Positions 29,501 through 43,200 of a DNA stretch of 64,000 nt are shown here, in pieces. The position numbers were made by a program, and so were the translations under genes. This DNA is from Sitta carolinensis. Taxonomy: Eukaryota; Chordata; Aves; Passeriformes; Sittidae. The stretch spans positions 10,235,859 through 10,299,858 of the forward strand of contig CM063287.1 of the NCBI GenBank assembly GCA_032173965.1. Reading direction: 5' to 3'. The notes beneath the pieces were generated by a model, which was given only the letters and a program-made list of their open reading frames with translations, had not been told where the DNA came from and searched no databases. The stretch's first letter is position 1, and each line of letters opens with the position of its first letter.

Positions 29501-32500
29501 TAGCATGTGGGACTCATAAAAGTGACTCACACAAAGCAGAAACACTGCAGCATTACCAACAACTTGAATCTTCACATGCAAGCTTCCAGACTAAAGTTAA
29601 ATTCTGCCAGGATCACAAACTATCACATCTATTCCTGTTTGTCAGTTCTTTGATTTCCAGAAGCATCTCTTAGCAATGAGGACTGAAATTACTAATGTAT
29701 TCCACCTTCCCCTTTTCTTAGGAAGGGTTGATTCTTTCTGGTTCGTAAAAATCAGATTTCAATTCCATCAAGTCTCTGACCATCACAGGGATATTCAGAT
29801 AAACTTCTTTGAAATGTGAGTCAAGGGAAAGGCAGGATATGGGGGTGGCTCCTTCCTTAGCTGAAGATACTCAGGCTGACAGGCATCTGATGCTTTGCAT
29901 TTAGTATTTTTATTCTGTACTAAAAAGCATAAAAATCTGTGGGTGTACATATTTTATTTTTTTTTTGCACCAGCACCACACAAAACAGAAAGCAAGAAGT
30001 GGTGCATAAAAATTGCAGTAAGGGAGAGCAGAGACAGACAAAACTATTGAAAAACAAATAGATTTGCAGGATCTAGATACTCTATGGATGTATAGAAAAG
30101 GACACCTGAAGTACTACTGACTGTTACTATAAGTGTTGCTGCTTTTAATTAATTAGAAATACCAAGCTAAGCCAGTCTGAAAGTGAAAGAGCAACAGCAG
30201 CAATTCATAACTTACTGAACAAGTCTTTTCTCACCATCAGGAAATGTTCAATTTGGGAATATGACCATTAGATAGATATATCCCATAAAAAAAATCCTGG
30301 CCAAACTGCCAGAACTCCAAACATGGTTCCTGGACATGCATAAATTCTGTCTCTAGCAAGTACATAGGGACCAGAGTGCTACACATTCATGGTGGCAGTT
30401 CGTCCTGGATTTGGTGACATCTGTAGCCTACTGCGGCCTGGAGTTGCAAAAGAATTATAAAATACCAAGAAATGCAGGATAAACAGCATGTTCAGATCAC
30501 ATCCAACATGCACAAGAACATGTAGAGTAAATTCCAGAGCACAGCAGATGTGTGTGCTTCTCTTCGGGAAAGCTTGGACAGAACTCTGGTAAGCTGTAAT
30601 TGGGTGTTTTTACCTATAAGAATACATAATGATTTCCATAATAAATCAGAAGTGTACCTCTAAATTCAATAACGGTATTTGCTAAATTGGGTTCCACATC
30701 CAAGTCCTTCAGAGCGATGTGGATTGCAGAGCAATGAATCCCTGCTGTCCTGCAGGCAGCCGGAGCCATGCCGCAGCACTCGGGGAGGCGCAGCCACGTC
30801 TCTCAGAGCACTGTGATCTTGGGCACTGCTCCCTGGGTGGTGATGTGTCCCCAGGAAAAGGATGGCACCCACTGTGCATCTTAATGTGCTGCTGAAGAGC
30901 AGCTTGCTCCCAGTTCTTTCCCCAAAGCAGTTTACTGAAGCACGACCACAGGCTCCAGCCTGCTTTTCCTCTCAGATATGCTCACCCTCTGCTCTGCCTC
31001 CTCCACTCTCCCTTCTGTTCCCTTAGGTTTATTTTCATCTTAGTTACAGAAGTTTCATGCTGAGCAAGTAAAATGATAGCTCCTTTTCTAAAAATCTTTT
31101 GAAGTTTCCCAAAATAACTGCATCTATCAGACATGTGAACCAGACCAAAATACCCTTTCACTAGTATTCAAAGGCAGAGAAGATAAACAGTACTATATAT
31201 GAAATCATAATATGTTACCCAGTGCAGAAAGTACTTGCCAATAAATCTTTTTCTGATATTTTACCAGATCAACATAGATTCACACTGGCCACTTTTTTTT
31301 TTCCTCCTGGGAAGAGGACAGTTTACTTGAAGCCACAATCAAATTAATCACATTTCCACCTTGAAAAAAATTAAACCAGCAAATTAACCCTCACATGAGA
31401 GATACATCACACTGCAGAACATTAGATTAACTTAAAGCAATACATCAACTGAGAAAGGAAGAAAGACTCATCCATTTATTATAGATCATTTCTTTTGCTG
31501 AAAGAAGTTTCTTCACTGGTCTCTGCAGAGGAAATATTTTCTCCTGTCTCTCAGTCCTGGGGTGTGCCTACATGAGGAGGCATAAATGTGGCTCAGGTCC
31601 CCAGGTGGAGGCCCAGCTTTACCTCAGAAGCTGTAGAGGCACAGGGCCTGCCTGAGACCTGAGCACATTGTTCCTCTTCACAGTGCTGACCATTTAATAC
31701 CTCACCAGAGCCGAGCTTGCTCCTCACCTGAGGAGCAGGGATACTGCTGCCTCCTCCCACTGCCTCTGCCACATTACTGAGGAGACATCTTTCAATTTTT
31801 CAGTTGGGTGTAAACTTTTCCAGTGCAAAAACTGCTCCTTGTGCATTTGTACAGCATCCAGTACAATCTGTACCTGATGCTGGTAAGAATCTTTTTACAT
31901 TGTCTCTTACAAAAGACTTGCAGGATTATGTGCAAACAGAAAGAGCATTTTATAGCTTGACAGTGCTGTTCTATAAATTTGGACTCTCAAACCAACTTAT
32001 TTTGTCATAATCTTTGAAACTGATTAGTTTGCATATAAAATCACAGTTCATTTGGCACAGGATTTCCATACCTGGCTGCTTGTCAGTGCTTTGTGCAGTG
32101 TTATGAACCTCTGTTCCCCCATTAGTATTCACTGCAGCAAGATGATGAATGACACTGAAGATGTGTTCATCTGATGAGATTTCTTACTTGTCTTCACCCA
32201 TTTAATACACACCTCATTTTGTTTCCTTTCTTGTCTTCAGTCTTTAACCAAGGAAAACTGTTAATTTTTTTTCCACGATTACTATTTTCTATATATCCAT
32301 TAGCCTGATCCAGCTTCTTTGAAAAAAAATTCCTACTGACTTCAGAACACACTGGAACTGGCCCTTATGGAGGACAAATGTGTCTGGCATGCCTAATGCT
32401 GCATTACCACCACCTACTCATCCTCTCTGGTTCTTGTCTCTTTTGGGGCTTCACACTTTACCAGCACTGCCAATAAAATGCTAACATTTACCCCTCTTGT

Positions 32501-32893
32501 TTGCATTCCAGATATATCCCTCTGGCCATGCTGACAGCATGTGGCACGCCTGCCTAAGCCTCAGCCTGCACTCTGACCTCAATAAACAGCAGTACCTCTG
32601 ATACTCAAAAGCCAACAAGAACCAGCTCATCTTGTCAATCTCTGAACCAGCGGGAAGCTCTCATCATTTTGTGACATGCAGCTTAATCCATGACTGATCT
32701 CAGTCCCTTTTAAGCAGTCAAGCATACGTGCTCCACTTCTCCATCATCTGTATAAAGCATTTTTTTCTGGATGTGACAATGCAAACATAATGCAATACAC
32801 ACAAGGATTTTCTCCATTACAGGACGTAAGGTATTAGTCTTGATCTTAGAGCTTTTATTTTCCAATTCACATGCAACTTTACTGGACATGTCA

Positions 32894-32959
32894 TTTCAAT
32901 TGGAATAAACAAGTAAAGAAACAAATTTCCAATTTTCAATTGGAATTAAACAAGTAAAG
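32894..32959 (+). repeat. Short direct repeat (25-26 nt, two copies)
   Basis: The unit TTTCAATTGGAAT(T)AAAC then AAGTAAAG occurs at 32894-32918 and 32934-32959, separated by 15 bases. The copies differ by one inserted T, which suggests a local slippage duplication. Confidence 0.85.
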
Positions 32960-34157
32960 CCAGAGAGAATTCAGCTCATCCTCCCTCTCCATAAGCCCAG
33001 CCAAAGGGACTGACTTTTTAATTATCGAGCAAGAGAGTCAAGGAAAACATCTCCACCTCCTTTACAGGATCCTCAGGCTCCAAACTCATTATCAGATTGC
33101 TTTTTAAGAGTCAGCAAATTAAACTCCCTCCAGCATTATAATCACTACAGTGATTATGATTCCATGATGCAGTGAAGTTTTAGGACGCTACAGACTTGGA
33201 GCCACTGTTACAACCACAGACTGCAACACACAGCCCCCACCAAGCAGCACCACACTGGGAAGCTCAATCTGCTTACTGGAACAATCTTTAAATAGTATTA
33301 ACTGGCAGACAGCATTTCCTCTAGCTCAGACTGCAGCAACACTAGGGGGTTGCAAAGCATCCTGAATAGAACACAGCACATGCTTCGTAAGCTGTCCTAT
33401 AACTGGCTCTAATTTATTAGAGATTCAACTCTCCCATAAAGTGGGCTTAGAAAGGCAACAGGGAAAAAAAACCAAAAAAACAAAAAAAACAAAACCTGTA
33501 CATTATTTTCAAACTATTGCTTCAAAACCAGCAATGTTTTGATAATATTTTTTTTTTAAAGCCATGCTGTTTTTGTATAACCATTACAAAATAATTGAGA
33601 CTATTTCAGCAAGCATTCTACTTGATCAAAAATAGTAAGACAGAGACAGCACCTTCAGGCTCTCAAGTTTCCTTTACAGAAAAAAAAAAGTGTCCTTTTT
33701 ATATTTTAGCCACAGACTTGAAAGATAAGTGTGAAGGGCTTGGACCATTTCTCAAGTGCTTAGCACCTGCCAGCTGAGGTCCAGGTATGGATAAATTTTG
33801 GCTAGACTTTAGAATCAGCTTCTAGGAGCACTCTTAAATCCGGCTGTAAGTAGATGCCAATTGTAATCTAGTCTTGTCTTGGAACCCTGTCCCTTATTAG
33901 ATTCAATAATCACTCTTCTGAATGACAGGAGAGGGAAATTCACTAAAAACTGTTTTGAAGATGTGAAAGGATCTCTCCCATTGTGATAATTACTATGTTT
34001 CCATTTCTGTTAATGACATCTAAGAACTGGAAACAAAAGTAGTGGTGGAGGATTAAGTAATTATGGAGTATTAGATGCATTTGAAGAGCAGGGTCACAGA
34101 AAAAGGCAGGAGGAGGAAAGAGTGAGCATGCTGTGTGCTGCTCATCAGCTTGAAAGC

Positions 34158-34164
34158 TATAAAA
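34158..34164 (+). promoter_or_regulatory. TATA box of the RAP1GDS1-like gene (proposed)
   Basis: A perfect TATAAAA within GCTATAAAATATTCC. It lies 107 bp upstream of the only ATGG|GTAAGT that fits the phase needed by the first well-supported exon. Transcription would be expected to begin about 30 bp downstream, near 34188. The resulting leader of about 75 nt contains no upstream ATG. A TATA-type promoter with no CpG island suggests restricted rather than ubiquitous expression; that is inference. Confidence 0.45.
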
Positions 34165-34264
34165 TATTCCCTCTTATTCACAGCGTGGTAGCTGTAAAGG
34201 ACACAGACTCACAGTACAGATCAGCTGTTCTTTGTTGTCCCCATTCTGGAGAGCTACAGCTTTT

Positions 34265-34268
34265 ATGG
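34265..34268 (+). CDS. RAP1GDS1-like exon 1 (proposed coding tip: Met plus one base)
   Basis: ATGG is followed directly by GTAAGT. Joined to the exon at 45721, it gives Met-Glu-Thr-Leu-Ser-Lys, which aligns with the SDTLKKL start of human RAP1GDS1, whose first exon also ends in phase 1. The leader has no upstream ATG and a TATA box stands at the right distance. Position -3 is T, so the initiation context is only moderate. A 9-nt match of this kind could be chance in an 11-kb interval; an upstream exon resembling MADNLS was looked for and not found. Confidence 0.45.
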
Positions 34269-37200
34269 GTAAGTAAAGCTCTTGCTAACTATAGATAGAT
34301 ACAATCTCTAGCCTGTGATTAATTTTCGCTCATCTAGAAATTGCAGATGTATGTGACAGAAATAGAAAATTAATATAGGATCATCTAAATATACGAGTGC
34401 TGTTCTATGCTAAATGCAATATTATAGGTGACCTAAAATTCTTGTGTCTTCTATTTCAAACCATACTTAACACAGTCACATGAAAATTAAGGCTGGTTTG
34501 AAGAAAACTAGCAAATTATAAGAATGGCAATGAAAATGGACTTAAAGCACTAGAAAATTCTGAGTTCTTATGAAATTTTAGTATTTGAAAGAGAAATGAA
34601 ATTCATTCCTCTCTATTGACAGTACAACACCTATCAAAGCAAGTATGCTCACATGTGCCTCTGCATCCATCCTGCACTTTGTCAAGCACTACTGGGAGGA
34701 CTGGAGCTGCCTTTAGGTGGTCCAGCCTTTGAATGTGCTTCTTTATGACTCAACCCTCAGCATAGGTAAAGCTGGAGTACAAGCCCTTAGCTGTGACCTT
34801 TCCACGTGAAAGGAATGCCTTTCATACTGGATTTAAAATATACCTTAGAGACTTTAATTTCCATTCGTCTCCAGATAATTCCAAGGTATTGGTTAACTGG
34901 ATCAAAGGGTTCAGCCTTCCACCTCCATTCACATGATGGCAACTCACATCACAGTTGGACCTCGTGACATCAGCAGAACTAATCTGAGTAATACTCAATA
35001 TGTCTAAGGGTGAAATAATCTCTCTTTAAGAGCAGTATGGCAACTGAGCTGCCATTTAGAGTAATTACCTTCCTAGTCAATTAAATTATTATTCAAGTAA
35101 AGTTAAACATCTTTGTAGCTTGGGACACCGATAACAAAAAAAAAAGCAGGTCAAAATTTAACTTAAAAGCACTTTAAACAGTCAGAGAGATGGGCACAAA
35201 ACATAAGTGGAATAAACCAGGATTGGACAGGTGTTGCTTCTGGCTAAACTGCCTCTATTTGTACAGGTCATTTCTGTAGGACTGACTTTCCATTGCAATT
35301 CAGGTAGAGACAGCTCAACTTGGTGGATTGTTTCTTCTACTCCTACATCATTTATGTGTACCTGTCCTACTTTCTCAATGTTCAGCTCAGAAGGCTTATC
35401 CTTTTTGATATATTTACTGGTGGTTTGGTCCTGCTCTTTCCAGCCTGCTTTTGCTCACACAGCACTGTTTCTGCTGGCAAAGTAGAAAGCTCTGGGCAGG
35501 ATAATAAGAAATGACAAACAGAAGCCCACACACTTCTAGAGTACGTGTTTTTCAAACTTATTTTCAAAAACAAAAACAACAAAAAAAAATCATTCATATA
35601 AAATCATGTAATAATTCAGGCAATTTTTAGATGTAGGCTGTGTTACCTTCCTAACAACTAAAAATACTAAAGCCAGCCTGAAAAATATTACAAATTCCTT
35701 GTGTGTGCAGTTTTCAGCACTCCCCAGCACCTTGCCATTTGCTTCAACAGCATTATAAACCCATAATACATCAATATCATAGGGAAGGAAATCCCACAGC
35801 TACTGCTTTTAATTTGTTTTTCCCTCTAAATTTTAAAGCATTGTATCAGATGCACTTAAATCAGGGCCAACAAAGCTTATTGCTGTCAAGAACCTAATGA
35901 AAACTCAGCCACTCTTATTCTGACGAACCAGAAATAGATTGCACCAAAGTCAATAAAGCCATCCTGGCCTGTTCAGGCTGCAGGAGGGAGACTGGGACTC
36001 AAAAGCAGTTTTGAACCAACTCCTCAAAGGTTCTCAGCCTCATTGCTGAGGTGCTTTGTCAAACAAAGCTCTTGCACTTGAGGAAGGATGAGATTGTGTC
36101 TGAAGGCTCATACCCTGCATGTGTTTCCATCTTTTCTGTTTCTAAGGACCTGTTTGTATCACAGGGTCACCAACAACCTGAACAAAAAGAAGCCAAAAAG
36201 AAAAAACAGTCCCCCCTCTTCTTGCTCTGTTGCAATCCAAGTAACTTTTAATATCCATTCAACTAAACATATCGTTCTTGGGCTTTGGGATCCCTCCAAA
36301 AGCATTAAAAAACCTAAATTTAATCCAAATAATGTTATCATTCTTTAACTTATTTGTGAAAAAAAAAAAAAAAAAGGTAGAACAATAGGAAGAAATCTAG
36401 TCACAAAGTAAATCAGCCAAGACAAACTCAGCACAGCAAAAGAATCTTATGACTGCTCAGAGTCCCTCCCTCCCTTTATTAAATTTCTTTTTTGAAAAGC
36501 CCCTCCCACACACTTGGATAATTTTGATATTAATAAAATGATTTAGATGATTTCTAACAATTGCAAGCATTTCTTCCAGACAAACAAAAGTGAGAGAAAC
36601 CTGCCAAGTTTTTTGAACCTGATAGTTCTAGGTAATGTCAAAAAAGATGGCACAGCATTATGACACGAATTTGTCCAGGAAAATCTTATTGCAACCTTCG
36701 ATGTCCAGGCAGCACAAACCCACTCGTGCAGCAGAGCTCAAACCTACTCACACAGCACAGGCAACGAGGTGAACATAATTAAGTTAAAACAAACAAACTA
36801 CCAAGCCAAAAAAATACTGATTTTCAAAATTACTAAGACACCCGTGTCCATCTGCATGCATTTAAAATCTTTTCCTTCTTGCTCTGTTGGGAATGAGCAC
36901 AAAAGCAACACTTTATAGATATTGGAAAAGTGATGCACCAGTAAGCAGATTCTGCTGAGCAACTTATGTTTGGAGCAGAGCTGTAAATTGTAGGTCATAT
37001 CTTACAGCAGCATGTTACTTGCACTGACAGCTTATAAGGCCATAGCTTTTAAAATGTGTGTCAGAATTGAGAATGATCTTTTTTTACAGTACAAAGTCTC
37101 TTACATTGCATAAAAATAACCAAACACACACACACCCACTAAGCAAGTAAAAATATTCCTGGCACATCAATTATGCAACCAACTTCAGTACTGTCTTCCA

Positions 37201-40200
37201 AGGATCTTCTTCACATCTCTCTCATTATAAAAGGGGTCAAACACACATGGCAGGATCAAAATCAAAATACTCAGCAGTATAAAATCTCAGACAGTGCCAC
37301 AAAAAATTTTTACACCTAGCAGAATTTAGGCATATTCCCACTGCTGTCCACTTTATTCTGGAGATCTGAGATTAATGAGGTACCTCAATCCATAGGTCAT
37401 GCAATACCCTTATCTTCAACAGTGCAAAAACAAAATCCTCCTCTCTCAGTGGCTTTTTCAAGACCTTGAGTGGAGCCACACAAGCGATTAGCAAGAACAA
37501 GACAGGTGCAGGCAGAGGATGAGTTGCAGACAAAATATACTTTTTTGGCATTGTACCAGAGAAGCAAAAAAGAAATGAATGTCCTTTCCAGGCCGACAAT
37601 GTATCTTTGTACTATGGCTCTTCAAACAACATTTGTCACACACAAGCAGAACAGACAAATACTCAGGCCTATGAGTATATTGCATAGAAGGAGTCATTAA
37701 TTAAACACCAGAAGTTCGGGAATTTAAATCTGGACAGTGGGACCTTTGTGCTGTGCCTGTTTAGGTGGAGTCAAGGCACAAAAGGCCAATAATTGCATTT
37801 GCTTTGTTATTTGTCCTCTCTCCCTGGTGGTGCCTCCCTCGCTCTGGCAGCCGTGCCCAGCATCCACCTAGGCTCCCAACAGATTGTTTAGGGACAGCTG
37901 AAAGCTGGCCTGATGCTTTCACATCAGCAAAAAGCCTTCTTTCTTTCACAGCTATTCTCTGGCTTGGCTAAAAAATCCCTTGAAGGAGTTGTCAGCCAAA
38001 GGAAATTAATGTTTTCTCTGCTATGGAGTCTAATTGGTTTTTTCTCCACTGACAGCTCTTCAAGCTAAATTTAGGGAGCCAGGAAAATTAGGCTGAATGC
38101 TATTTGGCTGAGACTATGGCCCACTTCCCATACACACGGTAACCATAGGGAAGGGTTCCTTTAATTCGCTTGATGCTGCAAAACTTAAGATGTACATTAA
38201 CTGCATGACCAAAGGTATCTTTAGAGACCAACATCGCTCAACAAATGCAGGAAACTAGATCTCCAGTGATCAAGACAGAAATTCCATTCATTTCCAGAAA
38301 TGAAGCAAATTTATCCCCAGCTGTCACAATTTGTCTGACTGCTGATCTGCTCACATGTAGCTTTTCTGCACTGACAATTTCCTCCTCTTTCACAACACAT
38401 GATGAACTCAACACCTCCTGGAGCCAAACAACTGTGAAAGAAGTTGAACTCTGATTTAAACCATCAAGTTTCCTGACCCCCTTGTTTATAAAAAAAGAAA
38501 CCTACCCAAAAATACTACCCAGACATAAATTGTGCTGATGGTGCTTTACTCATTGCTTTTGAGCACAGCACATTTGTGGCTATTCCTGCAAGCAAGACTT
38601 TGGGTCTAGGATTTCCTTACCTTCCATAAGCAATTGGAGCATCTGGGAACTCAGGCTCAGCATTAGCCTATGAAGCTGGTGTATGTCCAACAGACCTATT
38701 CCCAAAGCACCAAGTCAGTTAAATTATCATGCAAGTAAAAAGGCACATACTGGTCCACAAGTTTACAATATTTTGATCCCTTTACACTAAAGTGAATTTT
38801 ATCCCTATTCTTCATCCCTCAAAAAAAGAAGTTTAACAGAATACAATTAAGCAGCTTTTCATGCTATAGGTCATCTCTTTGGCACATTTGTTCTCCCTGA
38901 CTGTACTTGGCTGGCTTTATTTTGACTTATCTCACTGACCTGTTCGGTTATCATATTTTTCCTCTTATCTGTTTTCAGTCAGGGTTCTGCAGCCATTTTT
39001 CTTGTTGACTCCACAGGGCATAACATCAGCCACAAGCCAATAGGATCTGCTTTCTACCCACGGCTTTGCTCACACTTTTTCCTGTACTCCTTCCTTGGTG
39101 GAAATCAATTACCCAAGAATAAATCCAAAAACTATAAAAATATAGAGCTGCTTTCCCCCTCCCAAACAATCTCCATTTCACAATTAACTGACATTTTTTC
39201 TCACCATAAGAACATATCAATTTGGGTTATCACAAGAAGATCAGTATCTCCTTTTACCAGAGCCTCTCTGAGCCTATATTTCTGTACTAGTTTTCTAAAA
39301 ACTTATTCTGTCCATTTCAATTTCTTTTTCTACTTTACTGCTAAGTGATTTCTTTACCTCATTTTCAAAAAAAAAAAAAGTAATGTCACACATGACACCA
39401 CATCAAATAAAGCATTTGTGTCTATCCTACCTGATTTGTGACCATTAGGAGAGTTTTATATATGGATTATACAAAGTTTTTTAAATCCTTGTGATTAATA
39501 GAGAACATTAATGTAAGTACTAGCCAGTCAGGCTTAAATTCCTGTCTTCATCAGCCCTTCCACCTATGGCTCAGGCAAAACAGTGAAAATCTCCTTGAAA
39601 ACCTGCTGTTTCTCTCATGTTCTTTGAATAGTAAAATGTTCAAAGGTCCGTCCCACAGGATCATAGGCATTGAATAGTTTAAGGAGCTCAGGATGGGACA
39701 ACAGAGTCCAGAAAGGCTGCAAACACATTGAGCAAAGCTAGATTTTGGGGGACAACAGAGTGGGCTTTCCTCTGTTTTCCAGTTCTAGGCAAGAGGTATT
39801 TATAGTGCATACTTCTGTATTTGGCCATTAACATTGAGAATAATTACCCATACTCTAGACTAGGAGAAAAGAATATTGATGAAAATATGGGCTTTCTCAG
39901 ATTCTGAAAGTGGGTGGAAGGAGGTATTTCAATTCCCAGATAATAAGAGGGCTCCAGCCCTCTAGGAGAAACTACACTCATACCTTTCTACACCTTTCTT
40001 CCTTGAAGAGAGTTGCCAAAGAATGCAGAGGAGCAAGAGATAAAAAACAGCCAGGTCAGGAGTTGTTCATAATTATATTCCTTTCATCCTCAGGATATTA
40101 GTTTTAAATTCTCTCCCCAGGTCCTTTTTAATCTCATGATTTTTCTCCTACATCTCATCACCCTGGAGTGCAGTGGCAAAGACACAAAATGTATCTTATA

Positions 40201-43200
40201 ACATGGCTGTAAGTGGCTTTCCATGGAGACACAGATAATAGCTTATCTGATTTATAGGACAATTTCCTTGCCATGGGCTTGAAAGTCTGAAGAGATGGAG
40301 GATCTGTTCCTCCAATACTTTACTTCATGCACCAAGATAAGATAGTTCTATTGGAAAGAAACAGTCCCAAAAGGGTTGCATGACTTTCTAGAGATGAAAT
40401 ACAAAAATTCACCACTGAAGAAATTAAAGAAAACCCAACATTCCTTGAATCGAATTGCACCTTTCTCCTCCCTTCCCTGGTAACAAAATCAAAAGCAGCA
40501 GCATTTACTGCCCTTGGTTACAGCAAAATTCTATAATCATGTAGCTGCACCACTCACAGCCAGCAGGAATGTACTTGACCTTACAGACTTTATTTGCTCT
40601 TAACACACAGATACTTTCCAGCTCTCCTGGACTTCTCCATCTCCAATTTATGCCTTTATGTCTCATAGGAAACAAATTTAATATCACATTCCCAGACAAG
40701 GAAAGCTGGAGCTTTATTTCCAATACTATACAATAACACTTCTACTCAGCATCCAGGCACATTTACTACCATAGGCTTATTTAGGACATAGCACAACAAA
40801 TCAGAAGTTATTTTATCTATTTTCGGGAAGAGCATTAAGAAAACACTGTGAGAAAATGGAGACTTACAGCTACATGATTTTTCAGGCCGCCACACTAACA
40901 TAAATGCAGGTCAATATTCTTTTTTGCTTTTGTTTTAATTACATTGCTAGACAGACCCAGCAGCTCTTTTGCTGTATTATGAGTTGAAATTTCAGATTCT
41001 TCAGGCTACATCCTATGCTTTTCAGCTACTCTTGACCTGCAGAACTCTAGGAGTTTCTCAACCCTAACCCTCAGCTGTTACACAGGATGTGTCAAAATAG
41101 AGACTTGTGTTTCCTGCCCTGGTGACACAACATATTTACAGAAAACTACAGTCAAGAGAATTTCAACAAAGAAAAACAAGAATAAGTTATTTTCTCTCTC
41201 AATCCAAAGTTGCTTTGTGGCACTTAGCTCTAGTCCATGTTCTGCAGGCTAAATTACAAACAAAATCAACATAAATTCTTACATGAATTTAAGCGCAATT
41301 AAACAAGATGAAACTTCCACCAAAGAAAATCCCTGGGGAGCTGATTACTAGAAGTTAAGAAAGCATACCTGGGAAAGAAAAGAAGGACATATAAAAGAAG
41401 TCTTCTTTTACTGTTCTTTAATCATCTATTACCAGAGACATTAGACCTCTATCGTGAATGACTACCACATCTTTATACTCTGGAAAAACACATTACCTTG
41501 TTTTTCTGCTTTGAATAATGATGATAATAAAAACCTATGGAAGAACCTTCTAAAGCACACTAAGGTGACAGAAGAATAAATTCAGTAGGTGAAATTATTG
41601 AAGGAAGAGGCAGCAAAACACAAGGCATTTGACTGGATTAAGTTGTTTCAAGCCCTCAAATTGGCTCATACAGACCTCATGCTCAGGACCCAGACAATAA
41701 GTAATACCAAGAGTAGCACTTAGATTGAAGGATAGAGTCTATACTTCATCTAGAAGAAAAGAAAAAATAATTTCTACACATGCAAGCAGCAACAAAAAGG
41801 AAAAAATCAGAAGCCATTGCTGTTTGAGAAGGGGCAAATCAGTTGCAGAAAGAGGGAGATGTGTGGGATTCTCTCACTCCCTGGGGACTTTACAGGTCAA
41901 AACTAGCACTGAGAATAGACACAGCAGTGGTTCAGGGGCTCCAAGGAGCTCACTCCTTATGGCTCTTTCCCCACTGCAGAAGCCAGATGAAATTGCTGTG
42001 CTGCAGCAGGCTGTCTGCACTATTGTCTCTGCTCTCATTAGGATGATCAAAAATCAACTCCCACAGTAAAAGTCTGGTTCCTATGCCTCTTACTCAGTAT
42101 CTTGTGTATAGATTTATGTGTGAATTAATAACCTATACCTTCAGCTCAGGAAAAAAGCCTTTTGTACCTCAGTCTCAAGAGATTTCTAAACTCAGGCCCT
42201 GCTGGCAATGAGTGCCCGTTTCCCTCTCCTCTAAGGTGAATTATTAAAGCTGATGAGCAATATTCTAGCAAAAATGCTGATTCAAGAGATCGAGGAGTAT
42301 TCCTCTGGAACATCTTTATTCTGCCAAAAGCCTCCTTGGAGGCCAGGCAGGCAGGCACTCCCTGCTGGCTGACCAGCTGGCTGGCCTGGCTGGCAAAGAG
42401 CCTCTGCTGCAAAAACCCCGAAATAAATCCTCCTGGTTTGCCTCTAGTTCCCCTGTGCCAACAATCTATTCCAGAACAGGATGAAATAAAACGTCAACAC
42501 CCCAGAGTTTTTCACAAAAGAGAAATAAGTACTCCTTTCTGGTCAGTTTTAGTCACAATCTCTATATGTTCTACTGCTTTTTCACATAAATAACTGTCTT
42601 AACAGGGTCTGCTTCCTGCAGAAGCATGGACATAAACAAGGAGTATGGAGGAATCAGTCCCAAGCTGGTTAGGTGAATCAAGTTTTTATGAAAAACAAGC
42701 ATGATAAAATTCTGAGTGCCTGAGAAAAGGGTTCAGTATTTTAACACTGTTATAGTTAAATGCTGGTTTCTGTGAGGCTTTTAAAAGTAGCTCTTCAGTC
42801 AGCTATTGCTCCTACTCATTTCAAAACACTACAGACTGAAACCAGAGGGGTGTTCACAAGGACTTTGTCCTCATGCATATGGTGTTATTCTACTGATCTA
42901 TTCCCTGGAGAAATGACAAAGCATCTGGATTTCTTGTTACCACTGTTCTCACTGACCCGACAAGTGACCAGTACAGACTCTCCCCTGTTATTTGTAAAAC
43001 AACCTCCTCCATCTTAAGAAATCCAGCTGTCTTTATACAGCTTTAAAATCCTAATTAGAAATAAATTAGAAATGTATTTGCAAACATCACTATTGCACTA
43101 ATTAGAGAACACAGTACTAGAAGTCAAATGCCAACACATTTTGGGTCTTGATAAGATGAAAGCAGAGTTCAGTAGAGAATTCAATCTCACAGAAACCTAA

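Noticed and set aside
39655..39700. Possible reverse-oriented CR1 3' end (ATCATAGGCATTGAATAG)
   Set aside because: Only a short, weak likeness to the CR1 terminal sequence, and the adjacent bases do not continue the match.
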